Of a DNA stretch of 64,000 nucleotides, positions 43,912-56,753 are shown piece by piece. Source of the DNA: Termitomyces sp. T153 (lineage: Eukaryota > Basidiomycota > Agaricomycetes > Agaricales > Lyophyllaceae). Position numbers and translations under genes: made by a program. Every line of letters starts with the position of its first letter. Position 1 is the first letter of the stretch. The stretch covers positions 1 to 64,000 of the forward strand of contig JACKQL020000180.1 in NCBI GenBank assembly GCA_018296165.2, written 5' to 3'. Below the pieces are notes generated by a model that saw only the letters and a list, made by a program, of their open reading frames with translations, searched no databases and was not told the origin of the DNA.

Positions 43912-45197
43912 CAATCCCTCCAGCACCTCCTCCTGACACTTCAAGCCCCCAGGATGATGCCTAGAGTCATTTGCTGTCCCTGGAGACACAGGTTCAACTT
44001 ACCCAAGCCTCCCTTACTTTCCACATGGCTGAACTCACTGGACTCCATCAAACTACTGAAGTGGTGTCTCTTTCTTTTCAAGCCCTTCTGGAATATCTTT
44101 CCCTTGCTCTCACTAGACCTCCTATGCCCCCAGCAGATGCAGAAGAGTTCGTATCTGCACCTAGCTCAGGCTTCCTGGCTCTAGCTGCTGCAGAATGGTT
44201 TGTGTCTGCATCTGGCTTAGGCCTTTCAGCTTCCCATCCTAAACTCCCTCATCCTGCACTCCCTGATGTATATGATGGAGATTGTAAGGCTGGAGAATGC
44301 TTCTTCTAGTACTGTATCACCTATATCCAGCTGAGTGGCAAAGCCTTTACCTCAGACACCTTGAAAATTGCCTGGGTTCTCTCTTACATGAAGGCTAGTT
44401 GAGCCTCAACCTATGCACTGCGCATCTTTTGATGCTTAGGAGGAGTTGAGAGTTTCTCTGGCTGGATGGAGTTTGAGAAGGAATTCCAAGTGGAATTCTT
44501 CCCCCTTGACCCTGCCAAAACTGCAGCTCCTTCCCTTCAAGACTAAATTCAGTATGGCCAAGGAAAGTGGTCCCTTGATGAGTACATTGACTCCTTTTGC
44601 ACTTAAGTTGAACAGGATGAATATCCAGATGGTCTTCAGCTCTGCCTCACCTTTTGGAAAGGACTCCAACCCTCTCTCATGGACCATATTGATAACATGG
44701 TGGAGGGGCACCCAGATGACAAACACCTAGACACCTAGTACAAGGTGGCATGCAAGCAGTGGCAGCTGATGGAACTCAAACATGAGCTGCAATGAATGCA
44801 GCATCCTCCAGTTACCTTTTGCTCTATGATGGCCCCTCAAGTGGGTGCGAACCCTTCCATCCTCTCCCAAGTTGCTCTATTCTGTGCTCTTCCTGTTGCT
44901 CCTCCATGTCCTCTACCCCAGGGAGTTCCAATGGATGTTGATGCTTCCTGCCAGTGCTCCTCCACCCCCTTGCTGTGTTGATGCTGTAGAAAGGCTGGCC
45001 ACTTTGTCTGTTATTGTCCTCAAGAGTTAGAAGTGCATTACCTGTCTTCATTGAAGCAAGAGGAGCTGCTTGCCCAACTCCTCGCAGCCTGTGATGCAGC
45101 AGGAGCTCCCTCTCCTGATGCACTTGCAACTATTCCTCCCACTGAGTTTTTTAATGAGTTGGAGGTTGCATTCATAGAGCCTGAGGAGGATTTTTGA
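43912..45197 (+). pseudogene. Gag of element C
   Basis: It starts MMQPIPPAPPPD, has a coiled-coil-like segment (QVQLTQASLTFHMAELTGLH), a capsid domain (ALPDVYDGD, AWVLSYMKA, SLDEYIDSF) and a zinc-knuckle remnant CCRCCRKAGHFVCYC at about 44979-45024. It ends EPEEDF then TGA (45195-45197). About eight in-frame stops or shifts are present, several where a Trp or Arg/Gln codon would be expected. Confidence 0.75.
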
Positions 45198-45478
45198 AGA
45201 GGCAGTGGATGACCTATATGCCCCCATTGCCTAGTGCTAATCATTCCACTCCCTTGTCCATAGAATCAAATATATCTGTTGCTGCTATTGATACTATGCC
45301 TGAAATGATAAGCGCCTCCTCAGATGTACAAAACCTACCTCCAGCTAAAGTCTCAGCTGGAAATATGCCTCCTAGCCCATGCCCCTGGATCCCTGCCTAG
45401 GAACATTGTCTTCCCCATTGCTGCATTTTCACTCCCACTCCTTCTGCCAACTCCTTGAAGCTATAGGTAGAAATTGAG

Positions 45479-48400
45479 ATGACTGACACCCAACAGGTCC
45501 AGAGCATTGTGGCCCTGCTTGACAGTGGAGCGATGGGCCTTTTCCTTGATGCAGACTATGTGCAACAACACCATCTCACCACACACCCCCTCTCTCATCC
45601 AATCCCTGTATACAATGTAGATGGCACACTCAATGAAGTGGGCTCTATTTGCTCAGTAGTGGACCTGGTGCTTCACTACCAGGACCACTTGGAACATGCC
45701 ACTTTTTCTGTCACTAGTTTGGGGAAGCAAGACATGATCTTAGGGTTTACCTAGTTATGTGAACATAATCCTGAGATTGATTGGACTAAGGGCAAGGTGA
45801 AGATGAGCCATTGTCCCTATTTTTGTCTGGCCTGTGCAGAGGAGGCTTAGAAGGAGTGCAGAGTGAAAGTCTGGGAGCATGCTGCTATGCATGCTTGTCA
45901 TGCAGGGCATCTCCCTTTTGCTGATCTTGACCTCCTGAATCCCCCCCCTCTGGCATTCCCTCATAGAGAGGCCCTCTATAAGGATGTCTGAGGTGCTGGG
46001 TGTGAACTCCAGGAGGAAGATGAATGTGAAGGGGACTTTGCTGGTGCTCATGACCCAGAGTCTCCAGATGAGACTATTGAGGTAGGTGATAGGATCTATG
46101 CCATGATGCTTTGCCCTCCCCCTACAATAGCAGAGATCAGGGCTAGCCAGACAACCTCTCAGTAATTAGCAGAGGCATTTGTGGCAAATTCCCAGCTCAA
46201 ACTCTCTCACAGCATAGTTCTGCATCATCTACATGACTTTGAGGACATATTTTCCAAGGCATCATTTGATTCACTCCTGGAGCATAAGCAATGGGACCAT
46301 GCAATTGATCTGATACCAGATGCCAAACCCTCCAGTTGCAAAGTCTATCCACTCACACCCCATGAGCAGGATGAACTGGATGTGTTCCTGCAGAAGAACC
46401 TTAGCTCTGGCAGAATACAACTCTCTAAGTCTCCAATGGCCTCCCCAGTCTTTTTCATTAAGAAGAAGGATGGGTCTCTTTGTCTGGTTCAGGGTTATTG
46501 AGTCCTGAATGCAATGACAGTAAAGAACTGCTACTCCCTACCACTCATCCCAGAACTTGTCAACAACCTTTGAGGTGCACAATATTTCACTAAGTTGGAT
46601 GTCTGCTGGGGCTACAACAATGTGTGCATCAAGGAAGGAGATGAGTAGAAGGCAGTGTTCAGAACCAATCATGGACTCTTTGAACCTTTGGTAATGTTCT
46701 TTGGCCTCACAAACAGTCCAGCCACCTTCCAGTCAATAATGAATGATATCTTCTGTGATCTGATTGCAGAGGGTGTTGTTTGTGTGTATCCTGATGATAT
46801 CCTTATCTATACCAAGACCCTAGAGGAACACTGTTGGATCACATGCATTGTCTTGGAATGCCTCCACCAACACGAGCTCTATCTTAAGCCTGAGAAGTGT
46901 GAGTTTGAGCAGACTAAGGTCAAGTACCTCAGTCTGATCATCTCTCATGGAACAGCAGAGATGGATCCAGTTAAAGTAGCAGGTGTAGTGGAGTGGCCAG
47001 AGCCAAAGAATAAGAAGGAAGTACATGCCTTCCTAGGCTTTATTAACTTCTACCAGAGGTTTATCCAAGATTTCTCTCACCATGCCCACTCTCTTTTTGA
47101 CCTCACTGTCAAGGACATGGCATGGCTATGGAAGTCTGCACAGCAAGTTGCCTTTGACACCTTCAAGCAAGCAGTGATCTCTAAGCCAGTTCTTGTATTC
47201 CCTGACAATGACTCTCCATTCTGTGTGGAAGCAGATAGCTCTGACTTTGCTACAGGAGCTGTTCTTTCTCAGCAGTCCAAGGAGGATGGCAAGTAGCATC
47301 CTGTAGCCTTCTCCTCTAAGAGCCTTAATGCAGTAGAATGGAATTATGAGATCCATGACAAGGAGATGCTAGCTATAATTTGGTTCTTTGAAGAATGGCA
47401 GCATTTCCTTGAGGGCACATGGCATAAGTTTGAAGTCTGGACAGATCACAAGAACTTAGAGTACTTCCATACAGCAAAGAGGCTTAATTGACACCAAGCT
47501 CAATGGTCCTTGTACCTGGCTAACATTGACTTCTTGCTGTGCCACAAACCTGGATAGAGCATGAGTAAGCCAGATGCATTATTTAGGCAAGCTGATCATA
47601 GCACAGGAGCAGGTGATAATGACAACATCACCCTCCTCAAGCCTGAGCTCTTTGCCATTTGTGCTCTAGAAGGGATTGTGGCCCAAGGGAATGAGGCAAA
47701 CATCTTTAAGGACATCCAGCAAGGGAATCAAGAGGGCATGCAAGAGGATGCAGTGGCCCAGGCTGCTCAGGCCTTGCAAGTGCAATGAGCCAGTGGGGTC
47801 AAGTCAGTACATGCCAACAAGTGGGGTCTCCAGAATGGGCTTCTGACCTTCAGAGGATGCATTTATGTGCCTAACATTCCTAAACTTTGCTGGCATATTC
47901 TAGAACAATATCACGACTCTTGAGTAGCTGGACATCCTGAAAGGTGGAAGACACTGGAGCTGGTATCCCAGAACTATTGGTGGCTACAGATCTCCTGATA
48001 TGTAGGCACCTACACTAGCATCTGCGATCTTTGTCTTCACACCAAGCCTTGCCACCAAGCACCCATGGGCCAGCTCCACCCACTCCCTATTCCAGCTGCT
48101 TGCTAGAGTGTTGTATTGGTGGATTTCATTGTGGAACTCCCAGATGCTCATGGGTATGATGCAGTGATGGTAGTTGTGGGCCTCTATGATAAATGAGCCC
48201 ATTTCATCCCTACCCACACAACATGCTCTGCCTTGGAAGCAGCTAGTCTGTATTGGAAGAATGTCTGGAAGCTCCATGGTCTGTCAGATGGGTACATCTC
48301 CAATAGAGGCCCCCAGTTTGTGGCAGAATTTACTTGGGAACTGTACTGCCTGCTTGGAATGAAGCTCCATACCACCACTGCCTACTATCCCCAGTCAGAT

Positions 48401-49240
48401 GGGCAGACAGAACATGTAAATCAGGAACTGGAACAGTATCACTGCCTCTTTTGTAATGAGAAGCAGAATGATTGGGATGAGCTCCTGCCAGATGCTGAGT
48501 TCCAGTACAACAACCATGTCCACTCTTTTATGCAGATGACTCCATTCTTTCTGGACACTAGCAGGCACCCCCACATGGGCTTTGAACCTCAGGCACACCC
48601 CTCTGAGAATGACTCCATAAATGAGTTTGTGGACAGGATGAAGAAGGTGCAGGAGGAGGCCAAGGCTGCATTAGCAAAGGCCAAGGACAACATGGCATGC
48701 TACTATGACTGTTACTGGACATCAGCCCTGGTTTACAAGCCAGGAGACTGTGTGTACTTGGATAGCTTGGATATTAAGGATGACAAGACCATCTCAAAAG
48801 CTGTCACATTGTCATCTTAGCCCCTTCATGGTGGAGAAGAAAGTGGGACCCTTAGCATACTGACTGAAGCTCCTAGTAGGCCTGTGCCAATTGCACCCAG
48901 TCTTCAATGTTGTCAAACTATTCCCAGCCCCAGAGGATCCAATCCCTGGCCACTGCCCTAAGCCACCCCCCCACCAGTTCTGGTTGACAATGAGGAGGAG
49001 TATGAAGTAGAGGAAATTTTGGATAGCAGGATATTCCAAGGGAAGTTGCAGTTCAAGGTAAAATGGAAGGGATATGGCATTGAGGACATCTCTTGGGAGC
49101 CACAGGCTAATGTATGTGCACCAACCCTGGTCCAGGACTTCTACCAAAGGCATCCAAATGCTCTGAAGGCCAATCAAGGCATCTACCCCATTTCAGCAGT
49201 GGACCAGGCAATTTGTGACTTCTTCTACCCAGTACATTGA
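45479..49240 (+). pseudogene. Pol of element C with intact chromodomain
   Basis: Protease: VALLDSGAMGLFLD (45506) with DSG intact. [16 protein letters not shown] (46452) and VMFFGLTNSPATFQ (46692); the catalytic box is YPDD (about 46788), with Pro where Leu or Ile is usual. RNase H: CVEADSSDFATGAV (47221). Integrase: zinc region 47890-48050, second Asp in LSDGYISNRGPQF, where the usual Asp is Asn, and Glu in DGQTEHVNQELEQ (48400). The chromodomain at about 48987-49170 reads EEYEVEEILDSRIFQGKLQF, then KVKWKGYGIEDISWEP; both Trp of the aromatic cage region remain. Several stops interrupt the frame. Confidence 0.8.
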
Positions 49241-49266
49241 GACACTGCATGCTAGAGAGGGGATGA

Positions 49267-49821
49267 TGTCAGGGGATGTCCCAGTCCCCCTTTGCTCTGT
49301 TCTCCCTCCTTGTGGTTTCTCTTTATTCTCCTCTCACTTCTCTATCTGCTGGCTCCAGTTTTAACCATCAGGCTGCACTGGTTCTCTGTCCGTAATTTCA
49401 ACAAGTGTTGCTCCTTCTACATGGCCTCTTACTAGACCCCTGGATTGTTTTATATATTCCAGGCCTACCACTCATTGTAGGCCTCCCATCTTTGGACCAC
49501 AAGTACTTCTGACCAAGGACTATTCTTTGGTATAGCAATATGTAGTCACATGCAGAGAGTCCAGAGATAGAGGCCATTTACAATGAATTTCCACTTTTGA
49601 TTGAACTGCAGATTTAGTTGTTGTTGGGTGTTGTTTTCAGAAGCTCTAGAGTAAATTTTCTGAACACTGGCATTGGGGATCCTTAGACTTGTTCTCTTTG
49701 GATCTCCCTCTACCAAGTGAATATCTAGAACTCTAGAACTTCTTGTAAATACTGAATAAACTTTGGATCTCCCTCTACCAGTTGTGTAATTGAGCCACAG
49801 CCTCCAGAGGTTGCCCTTACA
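49267..49821 (+). repeat. 3' LTR of element C (555 bp)
   Basis: TGTCAGGGGATGTCC to TTGCCCTTACA, directly followed by the right target copy GTTAT and the resumed protease of copy A2. Confidence 0.85.
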
Positions 49822-50961
49822 GTTATCAGAACCATGCAGAGCACACTGTATTTGCAGTCACCAGCTTGAGAAGGCAGGACATGATCCTTAGTTTGACATG
49901 GCTCTGGGAGCACAACCCTAAGGTTGATTGGACCAAAGGGGAGGTAACCATGGGTAGGTGCCCCCAGAAGTGTTCTACCTGTGCTGCAGAGGACAGGGCA
50001 GAGTGCTGGACCCAAGTTTGGGAGCATGCAGCTATCTGTGCATGTCATGCTGGCCCTCTCCCCTTTGCAGATCTAGACTTCCTAGATCTCCCACCTCTGG
50101 CATTCCCTTGTAGAGAGGCCTTCTATAAGGACAATTGGAGCAACAGCAGAGCTGCAGAAGAGGAGTGTGAAGGAGAATTTGGTGGCATATGCAAGCCAGA
50201 GCTCTTGGTTGAAGTGGTAGAAGTGGGGAATCAAATCTATGCTACCACCATACACCTGCTGCCCTCTGTTGTGGAGATCTGGGCTAGCCAGACCACATCT
50301 CAATGGCTGGCCCAGGCATTTGCTGCTAATGCCATGCCTTGAGAGTTCTGGGATGTAGTACCCCCCTATCTTTATACATTCGAGAATGTGTTCTCCAAAG
50401 CTTCATTTGACTCACTTCTAGAGCATAAGAGGTGGGCCCACACCATTGAACTGCTACTAGACTTGGCCCCCTTCAGCAGTAAGGTCTACCTGCTTGCCCC
50501 CCAGGAACAGGATGAGCTCAATGCATTCTTGCAGGAGAACCTGGACTCCAGTTGCATCTGCCTATCCAAGCCTCCAATGGCTTCTCCAGTCCTCTATATC
50601 AAAAAGAAGGATGGCTCCCTCTAACTGGTCCAGGACTACTATGTACTCAATACTATGATAGAGTTACCCTCTCCTCCTCATCTCTGAGTTATCAACAACC
50701 TTCAGGATGCACAATACTTCACTAAGCTGGATATCCAGTGGGGTTACAACAACATGCACATTTAGGAGAGAGATGAATGGAAGCTGCCTTCTAGACCAAC
50801 TGGGCATTGTTCAAGCCACTTATTATGTTCTTCAGACTCAACAATAGCCCCACCACCTTCCAGACCATGATAAACAACATCTTCCAGGACCTTATAGCAG
50901 AGGGTGTAGTGTGTGTGTACCTTGATGACATCTCATCTATACCAAAACACTGGAGGAACAC
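49822..50961 (+). pseudogene. Protease and RT of copy A2, continued
   Basis: After element C the protease continues NHAEHTVFAVTSLRRQ, followed by the spacer and RT. RT keeps YLDD (about 50919), but a base is lost directly after it. The frame ends in TKTLEEH-like sequence at 50961, where copy A3 is inserted. The rest of A2 is not found in the window. Confidence 0.75.
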
Positions 50962-51310
50962 TGTCAGGGGACTTCCATTTCCAACCTCCATGACTAGTTC
51001 CAGCACCTCTGCAGCTTGTTCAATGTCTCTGGTGCTTTTCCAGAACCCTGGAGTTCTCTGTAGTACCTCAGCAACCATTGCCCTAGGGTTAGGAGTAGCT
51101 TTGGTCACCTGTATAGTAGTTCCCATGCCTCTGCCAGCCACTGATGCACCATGCCAAGCAGTGGGGATCCTTAGACTTGTTCTCTTTGGATTCTCCTCTG
51201 CTAGGTGATTAGTTACTGATTTGTATTGTCATCTACTCTGCTAATATACTTTGAATTCCCCTCTGCTAGCTGTGTGACTCTGATCCATTGCTCCAGAGGT
51301 TGCCCTTACA
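50962..51310 (+). repeat. Family A 5' LTR of copy A3 (349 bp)
   Basis: TGTCAGGGGACTTCC to TTGCCCTTACA; about 20 bp shorter than the other family A LTRs through an internal deletion. The left flank is AACAC (50957-50961). No right partner LTR is present. Confidence 0.8.
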
Positions 51311-51416
51311 GCAGAACAAGTCTCCTGAAACTGGCCTAGAAGCCCCATATAGCCACAAGAAACCTCTGAGCCACTATCCATCACTTCTCTGCCAGGATTA
51401 AGCATTGTAGAGTTCT

Positions 51417-52655
51417 ATGTCTCAGCTCACCAACCCAGACACACCCTCAAAGGCCCCAGCCCTGCAGGACAAAGCCTGGACTTGCCTGCTCCACCTAGAA
51501 ACCCAGGTGCAATTAACACAATCATCTCTCACCCACCATATGACCAAACTCTCTACCCTCCACCAGACAACAGATCTTATCTCCCAGCCCCTCCAGGCAT
51601 TGCTAGAACACCTAAGCTCTAACTCTGCCCCTCCTGCAACTAAGGAACCAGCTCCACCCACTATGGCACCCACTCTGGCAGCTCCAGTGACTCTGCAGCT
51701 GTGGATCTCTTGCCCAGCACTGCCAGATGCATACAATGGTGCTTGCTCCAGCAGGAAGGAATTCCTACAGTCCTGCCTCACCTACATCCACCTCAGTAGG
51801 GATGCTTTTGACTCCAATGCATTGAAAATAGCCTGGATGCTATCATATATGAAGACCAGATGTGCCTCTACCTATGTACTGCAAGTTTTCCACTGTCCTG
51901 GAGGTGTGGGGAGCTTTTTAGACTGGGCTGCCTTTGAGAAGGACTTCCATGCAGAGTTTTCTCCATTGGACCCCACCAAGACTATGACACTGATGCTGCA
52001 TGACAGGAAGCAGTACAGACAAGGGAAGCATACATCGAATGAGTATATCAACTCGTTTGAAGCCCTGGTCAAACAGGCTGCCTACCCCAATGGCCTCTAG
52101 CTGTGCCTCACCCTCTAGGATGGCTTGCACTCTGCCTTGGTGGAATGCATTGACAACCTAGCAGAGGGTTGCTCCAATAATGAAAAGATTGTGTCATAGT
52201 ATGAGGTGGCCCAGGACCAATGGCAGCTCATGGAGATATGGAGGGAGCTCTGCCACCCCCATTCTATAATGCACCCCATTCTGGTTAGCAACTTCTGCCA
52301 CCCTGTGCCTACTCATCCAGTGCCGGCCCTTGCTCCAGCTGTCCCCACTGCTTATTCCCTATCCCCAGGATTTCCATAGATGTGGATGCAGCTCAACAAC
52401 TCCATGCAGCCCCACTGTTATGCCAGAGATGCAAGAAGCCCAGGCACCTTGCATGGCACTGTCCCCTGGGCCTGGAAGTCTACTACCTTTCCACAGCAGA
52501 GCAGGAGGAACTTCTCCTGCAGCTCTTAGCTGCAAAGGACACTGCTGGAGCTCCATCACTAGACAAGCCCTCATTGGAGTTGACCCTGGAGGAAGCCAAC
52601 ATGAGCACCTCACCTCCAGAGCTAGAGGGGGATTTTCAGTCAAGTGACAGATGAG
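51417..52655 (+). pseudogene. Gag of copy A3
   Basis: It opens MSQLTNPDTPSKAPA and reads through for 227 codons, including FLQSCLTYIHLSRDAFD and LDWAAFEKDFHAEF, before the first stop (after AAYPNGL, about 52100). A broken second half leads to the zinc knuckle CQRCKKPRHLAWHC (about 52421-52462) and the tail PELEGDFQSSDR. It is the best preserved family A Gag in the window. Confidence 0.8.
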
Positions 52656-52857
52656 GTGTATGCCTCCATCACTAGGTGCTAATAGGTTCTCTTGTTTGTC
52701 AATGAAAAATGAAACTGCCTTTTCTGATGCCCTTCATTCTAAGGCAGAAGAACCTCAAAGCACCCTTCCAGATGTACAAACACTAACTTTAGAGCCCTCA
52801 CTAACATCTCCAACACCTACGAAGGTCTGACAGCACAGCTCTGCTTGGGCACGCTAA

Positions 52858-55800
52858 ATGCCCCAACAGTATATGATGGCCTCTGGCTTGTCTGCTCATT
52901 CCTTGCACCTCAATGTGGAGATCAAGATGACAGACACCCAGCAAAACCATGGAGTTGCAGCTTTCCTTGACAGTGGAGCAATGGGACTTTTCCTGGACTT
53001 GGAGTTTGTCAGATGCCATGGCCTGACCATGCAGCCCCTTCCCAAGCCCATTCCTATCTACAACATTGATGGAACACCTAATGAAGCCAGTGCAATTAGC
53101 TCCTAGTCAATCTGGTTCTCTGCTACTGGAACCACATGGAGCATGCCATATTCACTGTCACCAGCTTGGAAAGGCAAGATATGATTCTTGGATTCACATG
53201 GCTCCAAGGGCATAACTCCAAGATCAATTGGACCAAAGGAGAGGTAACCATGAGTAGATGCCCCAAGAAGTGCTCCACCTGTGCTGCAGAGGCCAGAGTG
53301 GAGCAACATACTCAAGTCTGAGAGCATGCAGCCATCCAAGCATGTTGCACTGGCCCTCTCCCCTTTGCTAATCTAGACCTCCTGGACCCCCCACCTCTGG
53401 TATTCCCTTATAGGGAGGCCCTCTATGAGGATGATTGGAGCAATGGCAGAGCCCTGGAGAAGGAGTATAGAGGGGAGTTTAGTGGTATATGCGAACCAGA
53501 GCTCCTGGATGAAGCAATAGAGGTGGGGGATTGAATTCATATTACCACTGTCCACCCATTGCCCTCTATCATAGAGATCAGGGCTAGCCAGACTACATTC
53601 CAGCAGCTGGCCCAGGCCTTTGCTGCCAATGCCACACCTTGAGAGTTCCAGGATGTAGTACCCCTCTACTTGCATGCATTTGAGGACATGTTCTCTAAGG
53701 CCTCCTTTGACTCACTTCCAGAGTGCAAGAGGTGGGACCATGCCATCAAACTGCTGCCCAACTCAGCACCCTCCAGCTGTAAGGTCTACCCCCTTGCACC
53801 CAGAGAGCAGGACAAGCTTGATGCCTTCCTCCAGGAGAACTTGGACTCCAGTCATATCCATCCATCCAAATCCCCAATAGCTTCTCTGGTCTTCTTCATC
53901 AAAAGAAGGATGACTCCCTCTGACTGGTACAGGACTATTGAGTACTCAACACCATGACAGTGAAGAATTGCTACCCTCTCCCCCTCATCTCCAAGCTCAT
54001 CAACAACCTCCAGAGTGCATGATACTTCACTAAACTAGACATCCAGTGGAGTTACAACAATGTGCACATTCAGGAGGGAGACAAGTGGAATGCAGCCTTC
54101 CAGACCAACTGGGGATTGTTTAAGCCACTTGTTATGTTCTTCAGTCTCACCAACAGCCCAGCCACCTTCCAGACCATGATGAACAACATCTTCTGGGACC
54201 TCATTATGGAGGGTGTAGTGTGTGTATACCTCAACAACATCCTCATCTACACTGAAACACTGGAGGAACACCATCAGATCACTTGTCTCATCCTGGAATG
54301 CCTCTGCCAGCACTAGCTCTACCTCAAGCTAGAGAAGTGCAAGTTTGAACAAACCCAGATTGAGTACCTCAGCCTGATCATCTCCCACAGAACTGTAAAG
54401 ATGGACCCAGTGAAGGTGGCAGGTGTAGCAGAGTGGCCAGAGCCCTAGAACAAGAAGGAGGTGCAGGCATTCCTTGGCTTCACAAACTTCTACCAGAGAT
54501 TCATCCAGGACTTCTTGCACCATTCCCACCCACTGTTTGACCTCACAGGAAAAGATGTCACATGGAGCTGAGGACCTCCAGAGCAGACAGACTTCGACAC
54601 TCTCAAGTGTGCTGTGACCACCAGACCTGTTCTCCTCTTCCCAGATGACAACTCTCCCTTCCACATAGAGGCTGACAGCTCTGACTTTGCCACTGGTGCA
54701 GTGCTCTCACAGCAATCTCCAGAGGACAGGAAGTGGCACCTGGTGGCCTTTTACTCCAAAAGCCTGAATGCAGTGGAGCAGAACTACAAGATCCATGACA
54801 AGGAGATGTTGGCCATCATCTGGTTGTTTGAGGAGTGGCAGCACTTTTTGGAAGGCACACAGCACAAGTTCAAGGTCTGGATGGATTACAAGAACCTTGA
54901 ATACTTCTAGACAGCCAAAAAGCTCAATTGCTGGCAGGCCCAATGGTCCCTCTACCTTGCCAACTTTGACTTCCCCTTGTACCATGGGGAAATCAGATGC
55001 CCTGTCCCAGAGGGTGGACCATGGAACAGGGGAAGGAGATAACAGTAACATCATGCTCCTCCACTCCAAATTGTTTGCAATCCAAGCCATGGAGGGCCTA
55101 GTTGTCAATGGAGCAGAGGCAGACATTCTCCAGGACATCCAACAGGGTAATAGGGATGGTCAACAGGAGGAGCTTGTGGTGCAGGCCACTCAGACACTGA
55201 AGTTGGGCCATACTACTAGTGTTAAGGCAGTCTGCACTGATGAATGGGCCCTCCAAGATGGAATCCTGACCTTCCAAGACTATATCTACATCCCCAACAT
55301 CCCAGAGCTCCATCAGAGGATTGTGGAGCAACACCATGACTCCCACATTGCAGGGCACCCTGGGCAGTGGAAGACACTGGAGTTAGCATCACGGAACTAC
55401 TGGTGGCCCCAGATGTTCTGGTACATTGGGTCCTACACCAGTACCTGCAATCTCTGCCTCCAGACCAAGCCCCAATGCCAACTCCCCTATGGACAGTTAT
55501 ACCCACTACTGGTGCCTGCAAAACAATGGAGCATAGCATCTGTGGACTTCATCATATAGCTCCCCAATGCCCATGGTTACAATACAATCATAGTGGTAGT
55601 GGACCTATATAGCAAGAGAGCACACTTCATTCCAACCCACACCACCTGCTCTGCCATGGGTGCCACAAACCTGTACCAGAGGAATGTCTGGAAGCTCCAT
55701 GGCCTCTCCAACACCTATGTCTCAGATTGGAGACCACAATTTGTGGAAGAGTTCACCCATGAGCTCTACTAACTGCTCAGAATAAAGCTCCACACCACCA

Positions 55801-56059
55801 CTGCCTACCATCCTCAGTCCAACAGCCAGATGGAGCATGTAAACCAAGAGTTGGAACAGTATCTCCACCTCTTCTGCAACAAGCACCAAGATGACTGGGA
55901 CAAACTCCTCCCCAATGCCAAATTCCAGTACAACAACTATGTTCACACATCCACCCAATTTCCCCCATTCTTCCTTGACACAAGATGGCACCCACACATG
56001 GGTTTTGAACCCTGGGCCCAACCCTTGGAAAATGAGGCAGTAAACAAGTTTGTGGACCA
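52858..56059 (+). pseudogene. Protease-RT-RNase H-integrase of copy A3
   Basis: Protease FLDSGAMGLFLDLEFV (52960) keeps DSG. RT: IKLLPNSAPSS, then VMFFSLTNSPATFQ (54133); the catalytic box is YLNN (about 54228), so both Asp are lost. RNase H: HIEADSSDFATGAV (54662) and [12 protein letters not shown]. Integrase: zinc region EQHHDSHIAGHPGQW (55327), then CNLCLQTK (55447), and the core region with MEHVNQELEQ (55830). The reading ends at FVDQ (56059), where a reverse fragment of element C abuts. Chromodomain and 3' LTR are missing. Confidence 0.8.
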
Positions 56060-56753
56060 GAACCATTCTGCATCTGCTGGGGGCATAGGAGGTGTAGTAG
56101 GAGCAAGGGGAAGACATTTCAGAAGGGCTTGGAGAAAAAGAGATACTGCTTCAGTAGTTTGATGGAGTCCAGTGGGTTCAGCCATGTGGGAAGTAAGGGA
56201 GGCTTGGGTAAGTTGAACCTGTGTCTCCAGGGACAGCAAACAACTTGAGGCATTGTCCTGGGGGCTTGAAGCATCAGGGGGAGGTGCTGGAGGGATTGGC
56301 TGGGTCATAGGAAGAGCACAGGGGCACTGAGACACTGGTGGGGGAGAGACCTTTTGAGGAACCAAGTAGAAGTTCAAGTAATTGAAAAGGGGGCTCCCAG
56401 ACTTAATCTAGAGACTTGTTCTGCTGTAAGGGTGACCTCTGGAGGCTGTGGCTCAGTCACACAACTGGTAGAGGGAGATACAAAGTTTATTCAGTATCTA
56501 CAAGAAGTTCTAGAGTTCTAGCTACTCACCTGGCAGAGGGAGATCCAAAGAGAACAAGTCTAAGAATCCCCAATGCCAGTGTTTGGAAAATTTACTCTAG
56601 AGCTTCTGAAAACAACACCCAACAACAACTAAATCCAGAGTCTGATCAAAAGTGGAAATCCATTGTAAATGGCCTTGATCTCCTGACTCTCTGTACATGA
56701 CTACATACCAATATAACCAAAGATAGCCCTTGGTCAGAAGTACCTGTGGTTTG
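56060..56753 (-). pseudogene. Reverse fragment of a second element C copy (LTR and gag start)
   Basis: On the minus strand, an LTR piece (56753-56425, ending CACCCTTACA) is followed by the leader and the Gag start MTQPIPPAPPPDASS, read to PPADAEWFW at about 56064. The gag part is about 93% identical to element C by eye, and the LTR part about 99%. The LTR start is missing: similarity stops at 56753, where E2 begins. Confidence 0.8.

Larger units (their letters stand above)
43230..49821 (+). mobile_element. Complete but decayed chromovirus, element C
   Basis: The order is LTR (43230-43785), gag, protease, RT, RNase H, integrase, chromodomain, LTR (49267-49821). The element is flanked by perfect GTTAT copies (43225-43229 and 49822-49826) and sits inside the protease of copy A2. 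All structural regions are present but broken by stops and frameshifts. It is a relative of family A: both LTR families begin TGTCAGGG and end CCCTTACA. Confidence 0.9.
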
